DNA of 5,915 nt from Nitrosopumilaceae archaeon (GTDB lineage Archaea; Thermoproteota; Nitrososphaeria; Nitrososphaerales; Nitrosopumilaceae). A model generated the notes under the pieces. The model saw nothing but the letters and a program-made list of their open reading frames with translations. It did not search any database and was not told the origin of the DNA. Positions 1 to 5,810 of this stretch are shown one piece after another. Position 1 is the stretch's first letter. The number at the start of each line of letters is the position of its first letter. The stretch spans positions 23,592-29,506 of the forward strand of contig DUJB01000064.1 of NCBI GenBank assembly GCA_013330055.1, written 5' to 3'. The position numbers and the translations under genes are program-made.

Positions 1-1
1 T

Positions 2-88
2 TGGGTAAGAGAAACTCCTTGGGGGGAAGGAGAAGCTCCTTTTGTTAAAATTACACCACAAAGAAAGATGAGTTGGGGTTTGAATTAA
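2..88 (+). CDS. C-terminal end of a probable pyridoxamine-5'-phosphate-oxidase-like (split-barrel flavin/F420) protein, 5' truncated
   Basis: This is the last 28 codons of a plus-strand gene that begins outside the window; it ends at TAA 86-88. The visible residues include WGEGEAPFVKITP and the terminal SWGLN. What is seen is an open frame with protein-like composition and the same A-ending codon preference as its neighbours. From memory, a C-terminus of the form (I/V)-x-I-x-P-x-(K/R)-x-x-S-W-G-L resembles PNPOx-like split-barrel proteins that bind FMN or F420, where the last strand closes the barrel. That family call is inference from one short tail; no catalytic residues are visible. The stop codon overlaps the stop codon of the opposing LEA-like gene by 4 bases within TTAA, the same tight convergent arrangement seen twice more in this window, which supports a real gene end here. 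A T5 tract at 109-113 could end its transcript inside the neighbour. Confidence 0.6.
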   Translation, partial: WVRETPWGEGEAPFVKITPQRKMSWGLN

Positions 89-582
89 CCACGTGTAGCT
101 TCAAATGGTTTTTCTACAATGCTCCAAGCAGATTCTATGCTAGCTATACCTTTGGCTCTAAAGCTTGCTTGCTCACCATTTGTGATAATTGAATATTCAT
201 TAGCAATTTGATCAGTATATACTAGATTGAATTTACTAGAAAGTTCAACTGAATTACCAGCATAAATTGCTGCTCTTCCAGGCATTGCAATATCTTCTGT
301 ACTATATTCTCCATTTCCCACATCCTTGTTATTTACAAATAATTCGTAATTAATGTTAGAAATCGTAAATGTTTTTTTACTTGGATTAGTTACAAGAAAA
401 GTAATCTCAAGAGTAGCACGTTTATCTATACTATTAGTTTCTAGTACTTTTACATCAACTAATTCTAACTTTGCCATTTCAAGCTGGGGATTGTCTAAAC
501 TGGCGTAGTAATAAAATCCCATAAACATAGCAAACAATAATGCAAAAGCCGCAGAAATAACAACCTTCCCTCTACTGACCAT
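85..582 (-). CDS. Membrane-anchored LEA14/WHy-domain (LEA type 2-like) protein
   Basis: A 165-residue protein with a short basic N-terminus (R4, K6), one hydrophobic segment at about residues 7-27, and a soluble beta-rich domain at about 37-160. The domain has the LEA type 2/WHy look: alternating hydrophobic residues in LEITFLVTNPSKKTFTISNI (about 58-77) with the hallmark Asn-Pro at 66-67, followed by YELFVNN and a late FRAKGIASI strand. By the positive-inside rule it is probably anchored with the domain facing outward, in the pseudoperiplasm under the S-layer. LEA14/WHy domains are fibronectin-like beta sandwiches linked to desiccation and stress tolerance, but the archaeal role is unproven and I infer none. 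The ATG is the first possible start, because a TGA codon lies directly upstream in frame. No SD is seen, and a TATA-like element about 29 bases upstream points to a leaderless transcript. It is divergent from the CopD-like gene, which may mean shared control of two envelope proteins. Confidence 0.8.
   Translation of the reverse strand: MVSRGKVVISAAFALLFAMFMGFYYYASLDNPQLEMAKLELVDVKVLETNSIDKRATLEITFLVTNPSKKTFTISNINYELFVNNKDVGNGEYSTEDIAMPGRAAIYAGNSVELSSKFNLVYTDQIANEYSIITNGEQASFRAKGIASIESAWSIVEKPFEATRG
109..113 (+). terminator. Possible T5 terminator for the truncated left-edge gene
   Basis: A run of five T starts 20 bases after the TAA at 86-88, inside the antisense of the LEA-like gene. It is the only T-run of that length soon after the stop. 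The FKBP gene has a T5 at nearly the same distance. There is no hairpin directly before it. Confidence 0.25.
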
Positions 583-606
583 TCAATAGCTAACGGCTTT
601 CATATA

Positions 607-616
607 ATTAAAAACC
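607..616 (-). promoter_or_regulatory. TATA box for the LEA-like gene
   Basis: On the minus strand this reads GGTTTTTAAT, with its centre about 29 bases before the ATG at 580-582. That spacing places the transcription start at or next to the start codon, the leaderless layout common in Thaumarchaeota. No purine-rich SD lies between it and the ATG. Confidence 0.5.
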
Positions 617-632
617 TTCTCAGATGCGAACA

Positions 633-641
633 GATAATATT
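633..641 (+). promoter_or_regulatory. Weak TATA-like element for the CopD-like gene
   Basis: The sequence GATAATATT is centred about 27 bases before the ATG at 664, the right distance for a leaderless start. It is a poor match to TTTAWA-type boxes, so this is a positional guess. It shares the 81-base divergent gap with the LEA-like gene promoter. Confidence 0.35.
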
Positions 642-663
642 CATAATATGTGATGATTGGGCT

Positions 664-1158
664 ATGCCAATTGTAGACGCGCTAATTACATGGACTCATC
701 TAATCTCTGCCTCTATATGGGTTGGGGGCTCACTCTTCATTGGAGTTGTTCTGGCTCCTCTTCTTAAAACAATGTCAGAATCAGTAGAAGAAAGACTTGT
801 AATAATGATTCGGGTAGGAAGAAAATTCAATAAAATTGCCATTCCTTCATTAGGTACTTTGATTGTTACAGGACTCTACAATTCACAGTACATACTAAGT
901 AAACCAGAAACAATTTTTTCAACAAACTATGGAATGATTCTCACAATCAAAATAATACTTGTGACAGCATTGATAGTAACATATGCTATCCACATACGAA
1001 TAATAAGATTTGATGTAGAGAAAAAAATTGAAACAAAGGCAATGTCACAAGAATCGATTCAAAAACTTCGCTCAAAAATTATATCTCTAGGAAGAATTAT
1101 TGTCTTTATATCAATCGCGGTGTTGCTGATGGCAGCAATGTTAGATGCCGGCATTTGA
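664..1158 (+). CDS. CopD-like (copper resistance D domain) integral membrane protein
   Basis: A 164-residue, strongly hydrophobic protein with four predicted membrane helices at about residues 6-33, 57-76, 91-112 and 139-160. Helix 1 carries the CopD-type signature WTHLISASIWVGGSLF, with His12 and the WVGG motif at 19-22; the RKFNKIAIPSLGTLIVTGLYN stretch leading into helix 2 and a His at 110 near the end of helix 3 also fit. Bacterial CopD proteins are linked to copper uptake or export, and related four-helix folds bind heme, so His12 and His110 are the obvious ligand candidates. Copper handling would suit an ammonia-oxidising thaumarchaeon with copper enzymes, but that is inference. A HemJ-like heme enzyme is a less likely alternative. 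There is no in-frame ATG, GTG or TTG close upstream, so ATG 664 is the preferred start. It has no SD. Its 3' end overlaps rtcA by 18 bases. Confidence 0.8.
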   Translation: MPIVDALITWTHLISASIWVGGSLFIGVVLAPLLKTMSESVEERLVIMIRVGRKFNKIAIPSLGTLIVTGLYNSQYILSKPETIFSTNYGMILTIKIILVTALIVTYAIHIRIIRFDVEKKIETKAMSQESIQKLRSKIISLGRIIVFISIAVLLMAAMLDAGI

Positions 1159-2169
1159 ATTACCTGCTATTCTTACTTCAAAACCATCATTAATCTTACC
1201 TATACCATACTTGCAATTCAATATCTCAGTTGTTACAAACAAATTAGTTTCAAGATGTTTTGTAATTTGATTTACTCTAAAAACAGATTCGCCATCTGTA
1301 AGACAAAGAGGAATTACTAACATATCTGAAAGAAATTGATCTACACCTAGAGTTGATTCTAGAAATCTAGTAGCTACAATCTCTCCAATCCTGTTCATCT
1401 CTTTTCCGTTTATAGCGTCTGAACCTATGATACAATTTTCGTCAAAAGTGGACACTAAAAATGAACATCCTCCATCATAGGCAGGTTCTTGTTCGATTTG
1501 ATAATCACAATCAAAACCAGCATTAAGAAGGATTTTCTTTACCTCATTTACTTGCTGCTCAACTAGATGTGATGAAATCCCTGAATAAATACAGAGAATC
1601 TTAACTGATTTACTCGTTCTTTTAAGAAGGGAAATAGGACTAATTTTCTCACGAGGAAATACCTCCACGTTAACAATACCACCACCACGTGGATAATATC
1701 CGCGTCTTTCAACAACCATGTTGAAATTAATGCCGAGTCTCGCATAAGCTTCTCTTAAAACAAATCTTGTGTAATCACTTGTGGGACTCCATAAAACATC
1801 AGTACCCCCTATTATCGACATTTTCAATCTTTTTTTTGAAATAGCTACTGACGGAATCAATATCTGTAAAATCAAGGGAATGCTCCCTGCAGTTCCTATG
1901 TCTTCTTTTAATTGCATATCATCAATTTTTGAAGGAAAAAATCTGATTGCTGTTGACCCAACTGAAAGTCCTTCAACTTTTGCATTACAAATCTTTGCAA
2001 GAATTTTAATTCCAGTAAGATGCTGTGGTCTAAGACCTGGAACTTTTCGATTCTGCCTTATGTTTGCAATTTCTACTGGTTTCTGAGTCAAACAAGAAAG
2101 TGTTACTGCGCTACGAACAATTTGTCCGCCCCCCTCACCATAGGCACCATCTATTTTTATTAATTCCAT
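1141..2169 (-). CDS. rtcA: RNA 3'-terminal phosphate cyclase
   Basis: A 342-residue protein, the usual length for RtcA, which uses ATP to turn an RNA 3'-phosphate into a 2',3'-cyclic phosphate through covalent protein-AMP and RNA-adenylate intermediates in the cytoplasm. Family motifs are present in order: DGAYGEGGGQIVRS (7-20), RKVPGLRPQHL (41-51), EDIGTAGSIPL (89-99), GGTDVLWSPTSDY (121-133), the cyclase signature RGYYPRGGGI (156-165), and KHLETN (304-309), whose His305 corresponds to the AMP-accepting catalytic histidine of E. coli RtcA. It is therefore expected to be active rather than an Rcl1-like inactive relative. The ATG is the first start after an in-frame TAG about ten codons upstream, and the N-terminus aligns with the family. 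There is no SD; a TATA-like element upstream suggests a leaderless mRNA. The cellular role in archaea is unclear; supplying ends to RtcB or protecting RNA ends are options. It diverges from the NMN adenylyltransferase gene across 68 bases. Confidence 0.95.
   Translation of the reverse strand: MELIKIDGAYGEGGGQIVRSAVTLSCLTQKPVEIANIRQNRKVPGLRPQHLTGIKILAKICNAKVEGLSVGSTAIRFFPSKIDDMQLKEDIGTAGSIPLILQILIPSVAISKKRLKMSIIGGTDVLWSPTSDYTRFVLREAYARLGINFNMVVERRGYYPRGGGIVNVEVFPREKISPISLLKRTSKSVKILCIYSGISSHLVEQQVNEVKKILLNAGFDCDYQIEQEPAYDGGCSFLVSTFDENCIIGSDAINGKEMNRIGEIVATRFLESTLGVDQFLSDMLVIPLCLTDGESVFRVNQITKHLETNLFVTTEILNCKYGIGKINDGFEVRIAGNSNAGI
1145..1154. repeat. Perfect 10-base palindrome ATGCCGGCAT inside the copD/rtcA 3' overlap
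   Basis: The sequence reads identically on both strands and lies in the 18-base overlap of two convergent genes. The flanking bases match only partly, so the perfect core is 10 bases. It encodes the codons GCC GGC AT(T/C) on both strands, so both proteins end in Ala-Gly-Ile. It is GC-rich in an AT-rich region. No T-tract follows closely on the plus strand, so I do not call it a terminator. Confidence 0.85.
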
Positions 2170-2187
2170 AATTTTCTGGATTCCTAT

Positions 2188-2196
2188 AATAATATA
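2188..2196 (-). promoter_or_regulatory. TATA-like element for rtcA
   Basis: On the minus strand it reads TATATTATT, with its centre about 23-25 bases before the rtcA ATG at 2167-2169, consistent with a leaderless transcript. The surrounding sequence is very A/T-rich, so the exact box is uncertain. Confidence 0.4.
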
Positions 2197-2209
2197 CTAA
2201 ATGATAATC

Positions 2210-2217
2210 TTTTAAAG
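2210..2217 (+). promoter_or_regulatory. TATA box for the NMN adenylyltransferase gene
   Basis: TTTTAAAG is centred about 25 bases upstream of the ATG at 2238. No SD intervenes, so the mRNA is probably leaderless. It sits 14 bases from the rtcA box in the 68-base divergent gap, so the two preinitiation complexes would compete for the same space. Confidence 0.5.
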
Positions 2218-2237
2218 AATTAAACAAAATTTGAAGC

Positions 2238-2735
2238 ATGAATGGACTTTACATTGGACGCTTCCAACCTTTTCATCTTGGTCATCTAGACGCCATTAAA
2301 TTTGCTTTGTCTCAAGTAGAAAACCTCTGGATAGGAATTGGCAGTTCAAATATAAGCAACGAGAAAAGAAATCCATTTACCGCAGATGAAAGAAAGGAAA
2401 TGATTATTTCATCACTAGACGAGGCAACCAGGAAACGAATCCAGATCCATTATGTTCAAGACATTGATGATCATGAGAAATGGACATATCATGTTGACTC
2501 CATAGTGCCAAAATATGATATTGTGTTTTCAAATGATGATTTTACACAAACACTCTATCATAAACGTGGAATCAAAGTTATTCCAGTACCGCTTAAGGAA
2601 AGAGAAAACCTCTCTGGAACCAACATTCGTGAGAAGATGGCAATGGGGAAAAGCTGGGAAGAATTTGTACCAGAAGGAGCAAAAAAAATATTATTAAAAA
2701 TAGATGCAGAAAGAAGACTCTCAAAAATTCTGTAA
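2238..2735 (+). CDS. nadM: Archaeal-type nicotinamide-nucleotide adenylyltransferase (NMNAT)
   Basis: A 165-residue cytoplasmic enzyme predicted to join NMN and ATP into NAD+ and pyrophosphate, the last step of NAD synthesis or salvage. It is a nucleotidyltransferase of the HxGH class. The N-terminal GRFQPFHLGH (7-16) holds the ATP-binding HxGH histidines 13 and 16. NPFTADERKEMI (45-56) is typical of the archaeal family, and LSGTNIREKM (125-134) is the C-terminal SxTxxR-type phosphate-binding motif. The final GKSWEEFVPEGAKKIL stretch also matches archaeal NMNAT tails. The length agrees with the short archaeal form, with no fused Nudix domain. An in-frame TGA two codons upstream fixes ATG 2238 as the start, and no SD is seen. 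It is divergent from rtcA and 42 bases upstream of the aminotransferase, which has its own promoter-like element, so an operon is not required. Confidence 0.93.
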   Translation: MNGLYIGRFQPFHLGHLDAIKFALSQVENLWIGIGSSNISNEKRNPFTADERKEMIISSLDEATRKRIQIHYVQDIDDHEKWTYHVDSIVPKYDIVFSNDDFTQTLYHKRGIKVIPVPLKERENLSGTNIREKMAMGKSWEEFVPEGAKKILLKIDAERRLSKIL

Positions 2736-2744
2736 TTATAAATA
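2736..2744 (+). promoter_or_regulatory. TATA box for the class V aminotransferase gene
   Basis: TTATAAATA begins directly after the NMNAT stop codon and is the best TATA match in the window. Its centre predicts initiation near 2766, just before the GGAG at 2767-2770, giving a leader of about 12 bases that starts close to the SD. Confidence 0.5.
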
Positions 2745-2766
2745 ACGGCAGCTGAGCGTAAAGATT

Positions 2767-2770
2767 GGAG
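2767..2770 (+). promoter_or_regulatory. Ribosome binding site GGAG that decides a TTG start
   Basis: GGAG lies 7 bases before TTG 2778-2780. The alternative ATG at 2793 would be 22 bases from this site, too far for an SD, so the TTG is the better start. Confidence 0.6.
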
Positions 2771-2777
2771 AATTTAT

Positions 2778-3920
2778 TTGGAATACCTAGTTATGTTGCC
2801 CGGACCAACAAACGTTCCGGAAAGGGTTACACGTGCGATGTTTACTCACATGATAAATCATAGAAGTAAAGATTTTGTTAAACTCTATACAGATGTTGTA
2901 GAAAAGAGTCAAAAAGTCTTTGATACAAAAGGCGATGTCATTGCACTTAGTGCTTCGGGAACTGGAGCAGTAGAAGCATCAGTTGTAAATCTAATAAAAA
3001 AAGGAGATAAGGTAATAATTCCTGTAAACGGAGAATTTAGCAGTAGACTTGCCACTATGCTAGAATGGCAGGGTGCAAATGTCATAAGGCTAACAACTCC
3101 TTTTGGCGAAAATGCAAGTTTTGATCAAGTAAAAGAAGCATTTGATAACAATAAAGATGTCAAGGCATTTTATGTTGTATGGAATGAAACATCAACTGGA
3201 ACGATGGTAAAATACCTTGATAAAATATCAAATTTAACTTCAAGAAACGATTCTTATTATGTTGTAGACGGTGTATCAATAATTGGTGGTGAAGAACTTC
3301 ATATGGACAAGTGGGGTATTGATGTATGTGTTACTGGAGCGCAAAAAGCACTAGCAGCGCCACCAGGAATCTCACCAATAGCAATTAGTCCTAAAGCAAA
3401 AAAATTCATGATTGCAAATCCGCCTCCAACTTTCTACTTTAACTTGGCAAGATACTTCAAGTACTATGATGATACCAAAGAAACTCCATTTACTCCTGCT
3501 TTACCACTACTTTACGCATACAGAGAAGCACTTGATATTATACTAGAAGAAGGAATGGAAGCAAGAGTAAAAAGACATAGAATTTGTTCAGATGCATTAT
3601 ATTCTGGTTTAAGTGCAATGGGCCTTACTCCCTTTGCAAAAGAAGACGCACGATCTACAGTTGTAATTGCATTAAACTATCTAAATGGATTAGAAGATAA
3701 AACATTCCGATCAACACTTTCAGAAAAATTCCGTGTTCTAGTGGCAGGAGGTTTTGGTGATCTGAAAGGAAAAGTGTTTAGAGTAGGATGTATGGGAGAA
3801 GTTCACAAATATCATGTAATGAGAACCATCTCTGCAATCTCTTCTACACTAGACATGATGGGATACAAGACAAATCCGGAAGCACTCCAAGTAGCTGAAG
3901 AAAAACTGAAAGCACTTTAA
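2778..3920 (+). CDS. Class V PLP-dependent aminotransferase, alanine/serine-glyoxylate aminotransferase-like
   Basis: A 380-residue fold-type I PLP enzyme of the AGXT/SGAT group. Visible motifs: N-terminal LPGPTNVP (7-14), SASGTGAVEA (58-67) as the PLP phosphate-binding loop, WNETSTGT (135-142), VVDGVSIIGG (162-171) with Asp164 for the pyridine nitrogen, VTGAQKALAAPPGI (185-198) with Lys190 as the Schiff-base lysine, and FRVGCMG (334-340) with Arg335 as the likely carboxylate-binding arginine. All expected catalytic residues are present. The likely reaction is amino transfer between alanine or serine and glyoxylate or pyruvate, but this family also holds aspartate, ureidoglycine and aminoethylphosphonate aminotransferases, so the substrate is uncertain. 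The TTG start is chosen because GGAG sits 7 bases upstream and the N-terminus MEYLVMLPGPTNVP fits the family; Met6 is the alternative. It has its own TATA box and no metabolically related neighbour. Confidence 0.88.
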   Translation: MEYLVMLPGPTNVPERVTRAMFTHMINHRSKDFVKLYTDVVEKSQKVFDTKGDVIALSASGTGAVEASVVNLIKKGDKVIIPVNGEFSSRLATMLEWQGANVIRLTTPFGENASFDQVKEAFDNNKDVKAFYVVWNETSTGTMVKYLDKISNLTSRNDSYYVVDGVSIIGGEELHMDKWGIDVCVTGAQKALAAPPGISPIAISPKAKKFMIANPPPTFYFNLARYFKYYDDTKETPFTPALPLLYAYREALDIILEEGMEARVKRHRICSDALYSGLSAMGLTPFAKEDARSTVVIALNYLNGLEDKTFRSTLSEKFRVLVAGGFGDLKGKVFRVGCMGEVHKYHVMRTISAISSTLDMMGYKTNPEALQVAEEKLKAL

Positions 3921-3932
3921 ACACATGTTAAC

Positions 3933-3941
3933 TTAATATAA
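3933..3941 (+). promoter_or_regulatory. TATA box for the FKBP gene
   Basis: TTAATATAA is centred about 27 bases before the ATG at 3964, fitting a leaderless transcript. The AAGG at 3940-3943 is 20 bases from the start codon and too distant to act as an SD. Confidence 0.5.
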
Positions 3942-3963
3942 GGAACTTTGAGAATCGATCACG

Positions 3964-4713
3964 ATGACTTTCCAAAAAGGTACATTACTTTTAATAGATT
4001 ATACTGCTAAGGTAAAAGATACAAACGAAGTTTTTGAAACCACCAAAGAAGATGATGCAAAATCAAACTCAATTCATGATGCTAATATGAAATATCAACC
4101 ACGACTTGTCTCAGTAGGAGAATCATGGGTTCTCAAGGGATTGGACGATGCCTTGCTTAACACCAATGCTGGTGACAAACTCACAGTAGAAGTTCCTCCA
4201 GAGAAGGGATTTGGTACAAGAGATACAGGCAAAGTTCGAATGATTCCTCTGCGAAAACTTGGTGAAGATGCAGAAAAAATCTCAGTCGGAGACGCAATTG
4301 AAGTAGATGAGAGAACCGGAATTGTAAGATTTATTGGTTCAGGCAGAGTTCAAGTTGATTTCAACCATAGGTTTGCAGGAAAAACTATTCTTTATGATGT
4401 AAATGTAATAAAATCATTAGATACTGATAACGACAAAATCATGGGATTGCTTAAAAGACGATTACCAGTTGACGACTCTAAACTTCAATTCAAGCTGAAC
4501 GGAACTGATCTTGATATTACCATGCCTGAAGAAACCTTTCTTGCAGAGGGATTACAAGTAATTAAGCGAGCCATAGTTAATGACATCTTCAAGTTTATTT
4601 CCAAATTAGAAAAAATCAACTTTATTGAGGGTTACAAAAATACCAAAGCTGAAAAACCACAAACAAGTACTGAAAAGCCCATAGAAAAACCAGCAGAACC
4701 AAAAGCTGCTTAA
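3964..4713 (+). CDS. Long-type archaeal FKBP peptidyl-prolyl cis-trans isomerase (SlyD-like, with C-terminal domain)
   Basis: A 249-residue cytoplasmic protein. An N-terminal FKBP half (about 1-85) has LLLIDYTAKVKDTNEVFETT (8-27), with Tyr13 in the usual active-site position, and VSVGESWVLKGLDDALL (49-65). A SlyD-type insert-in-flap chaperone region spans about 86-132, and the FKBP core closes with VDFNHRFAGKTILYDV (131-146), the NHxLAGKxLxFxV-type motif. Residues 150-225 form the extra C-terminal domain found in about 26-kDa archaeal FKBPs such as the Methanocaldococcus protein. The last 22 residues are a Lys/Pro/Glu-rich, probably disordered tail (EKPQTSTEKPIEKPAEPKAA). The expected role is prolyl isomerisation plus holdase activity on folding proteins. 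A TGA codon five codons upstream in frame makes ATG 3964 the first start. The gene ends 1 base from the opposing egsA stop. A tail this rich in AAA codons is unusual beside the rest of the gene. Confidence 0.92.
   Translation: MTFQKGTLLLIDYTAKVKDTNEVFETTKEDDAKSNSIHDANMKYQPRLVSVGESWVLKGLDDALLNTNAGDKLTVEVPPEKGFGTRDTGKVRMIPLRKLGEDAEKISVGDAIEVDERTGIVRFIGSGRVQVDFNHRFAGKTILYDVNVIKSLDTDNDKIMGLLKRRLPVDDSKLQFKLNGTDLDITMPEETFLAEGLQVIKRAIVNDIFKFISKLEKINFIEGYKNTKAEKPQTSTEKPIEKPAEPKAA
4652..4704 (-). terminator. Possible T-tract termination zone for egsA, inside the FKBP tail
   Basis: Read on the minus strand, this stretch carries four T-runs (T4 at 4704-4701, T5 at 4689-4685, T4 at 4676-4673, T5 at 4656-4652) starting 11 bases past the egsA stop. 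Archaeal RNA polymerase can terminate on oligo-U without a hairpin. The runs come from Lys AAA codons of the opposing gene, so their use as a terminator is inference. Confidence 0.35.
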
Positions 4714-4714
4714 T

Positions 4715-5776
4715 CTATAGCACACCAGTACTTTTTGCAAGCTGAATAGCTTTTTCTTTTGTCATCTTAATCTTATTTAGAATTGTGTATCTTTCAGGTC
4801 TAAGTGATGGAGCAATCATTAGAGCTTTTGCAAGAATTTCTGGTTTGAGACCAATTTGTTTTGCAGTGGTTGGCGCTCCTACATTTTTTAACATGGTTAC
4901 AATTTTTCTCCAGTCTTGACCTTGCAGTTTAGAAATTAAAATAGAACCTATACCACATTTTTCACCATGTAGTCCGACTCCTGGTACTAAATAATCTAAA
5001 GCATGAGAGAAGAGATGTTCTGCTCCAGAACATGGTCTACTGCTTCCTGCAATACAGGCAGCAACTCCAGAACTGATCAAAGCTTCTACTATCATTCTAA
5101 CATCTGGTTTTTTTCTAAAATTTTTGGAGTTTTCAATTACTATTTTTGCACTCATAGAAGCAAGATTTGCTGCGTATGTTCCAAAATACTCTCCAGTATC
5201 ATCTCTTGCCAGTTCCCAATCTCTGACAGCAGTAACTTTTGCCATTAAATCTCCACAACCACTAGCAAGAAGTTTTCTTGGTGCTCTCTTTAAGATCTCA
5301 ATATCAACAAAGACTCCTAAAGGTGCTGTTGCAATTATAGAGTGTGGTTTGTCTCCTCTTAAAGAAACGAAAGGACTTGCAATACCATCATGTGATGCAG
5401 AAGTTGGGATACTTACAAATGGCTTTTTTAAATTATATGCAACCATCTTTGCAATATCTACAGATCTCCCACCCCCAATCCCAATTATGAGATCACTTTT
5501 GTCTTTCTTTATATCTCGTTGAGTTTTTTTTGTAGCGCTAACATCGTTACTAGTACATATATGCCAAACATTTTTTATCTTAGAATTTGTAAGAGATTTT
5601 ACAACCTTTTCATATGTTATTTTTCTCACATGATCTCCCGAAACAAGTGAAACTTTCTTAGGATTAGCAAGATCAGCTATGAATTTTCCAATATTGCCAA
5701 TATTTTTTTCACCAATGACTATCTGCCTTGGGAGCTCCATTACATGTGAGGACATAGGTTTTTGATGAAATCTCAT
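4715..5776 (-). CDS. egsA: sn-Glycerol-1-phosphate dehydrogenase (NAD(P)+)
   Basis: A 353-residue cytoplasmic enzyme that reduces dihydroxyacetone phosphate to sn-glycerol-1-phosphate, the first committed step of archaeal ether-lipid backbone synthesis. It belongs to the iron-containing alcohol/glycerol dehydrogenase superfamily. The N-terminal Rossmann-like half shows MELPRQIVIGEKNI (13-26), DLIIGIGGGRSVDIAK (95-110, nucleotide-binding GGGRSVD) and SIPTSASHDGIASPFVS (122-138). The metal-binding half shows SGCGDLMAK (172-180), SGAEHLFSHAL (250-260) and GLHGEKCGIG (268-277); Asp176, His254 and His270 are the expected Zn ligands. Length is normal. An in-frame TAA two codons upstream makes this ATG the longest possible start, and a GGGAG at 5788-5792 (spacing 11) supports it. 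Met8, which would give a typical MSSHVMELPR N-terminus, is a real alternative but has no SD. It converges on the FKBP gene with a 1-base gap and diverges from the proteasome beta gene. Confidence 0.95.
   Translation of the reverse strand: MRFHQKPMSSHVMELPRQIVIGEKNIGNIGKFIADLANPKKVSLVSGDHVRKITYEKVVKSLTNSKIKNVWHICTSNDVSATKKTQRDIKKDKSDLIIGIGGGRSVDIAKMVAYNLKKPFVSIPTSASHDGIASPFVSLRGDKPHSIIATAPLGVFVDIEILKRAPRKLLASGCGDLMAKVTAVRDWELARDDTGEYFGTYAANLASMSAKIVIENSKNFRKKPDVRMIVEALISSGVAACIAGSSRPCSGAEHLFSHALDYLVPGVGLHGEKCGIGSILISKLQGQDWRKIVTMLKNVGAPTTAKQIGLKPEILAKALMIAPSLRPERYTILNKIKMTKEKAIQLAKSTGVL
4732..4760 (+). terminator. Possible T-rich terminator for the FKBP gene, inside egsA
   Basis: A T5 run at 4732-4736 and TTTTTCTTTT at 4751-4760 follow the FKBP stop codon by 18 and 37 bases. 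Both lie in the antisense of the Lys-rich end of egsA. Oligo-T tracts are the known minimal intrinsic signal for archaeal RNA polymerase; actual use here is inferred. Confidence 0.4.
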
Positions 5777-5787
5777 TATTTATCAAT

Positions 5788-5792
5788 CTCCC
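5788..5792 (-). promoter_or_regulatory. SD-like GGGAG upstream of egsA
   Basis: On the minus strand GGGAG precedes the ATG at 5774-5776 by 11 bases, slightly long for an SD. It favours Met1 over Met8. The predicted transcription start from the upstream TATA element falls at about 5788, so the site may be only partly inside the mRNA. Confidence 0.35.
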
Positions 5793-5810
5793 GTTTGGAA
5801 ACACAAAGTT

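Noticed and set aside
15..41. CTCCTT-GGGGGG-AAGGAG-AAG-CTCCTT, an alternating inverted repeat that could form two exclusive hairpins, followed by TTTT (riboswitch or terminator-like).
   Set aside because: It lies inside the open frame 2-88, encoding the Pro-Trp-Gly-Glu-Gly-Glu-Ala-Pro region of a plausible protein tail, and coding use explains it. Transcription would have to continue past it to reach the stop.
664..1158. HemJ-type protoporphyrinogen oxidase as an alternative identity for the CopD-like protein.
   Set aside because: The four helices and first-helix His are similar, but WVGG and the RKFNKIAIPSLGTLIVTGLYN region fit the CopD family better, and no heme-synthesis neighbour is present.
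1563..2086. Open frames of 60 and 101 codons at 1563-1745 (minus) and 1781-2086 (plus).
   Set aside because: Both overlap the conserved rtcA coding sequence in other frames, have no recognisable motifs and no promoter or SD of their own.
5003..5522. Plus-strand open frames at 5003-5248 and 5124-5522 opposite egsA, and another at 2515-2697 within the NMNAT gene.
   Set aside because: They are shadows of strongly conserved genes, have unusual composition (Ser/Cys/Phe-rich or Lys-rich) and no initiation signals.
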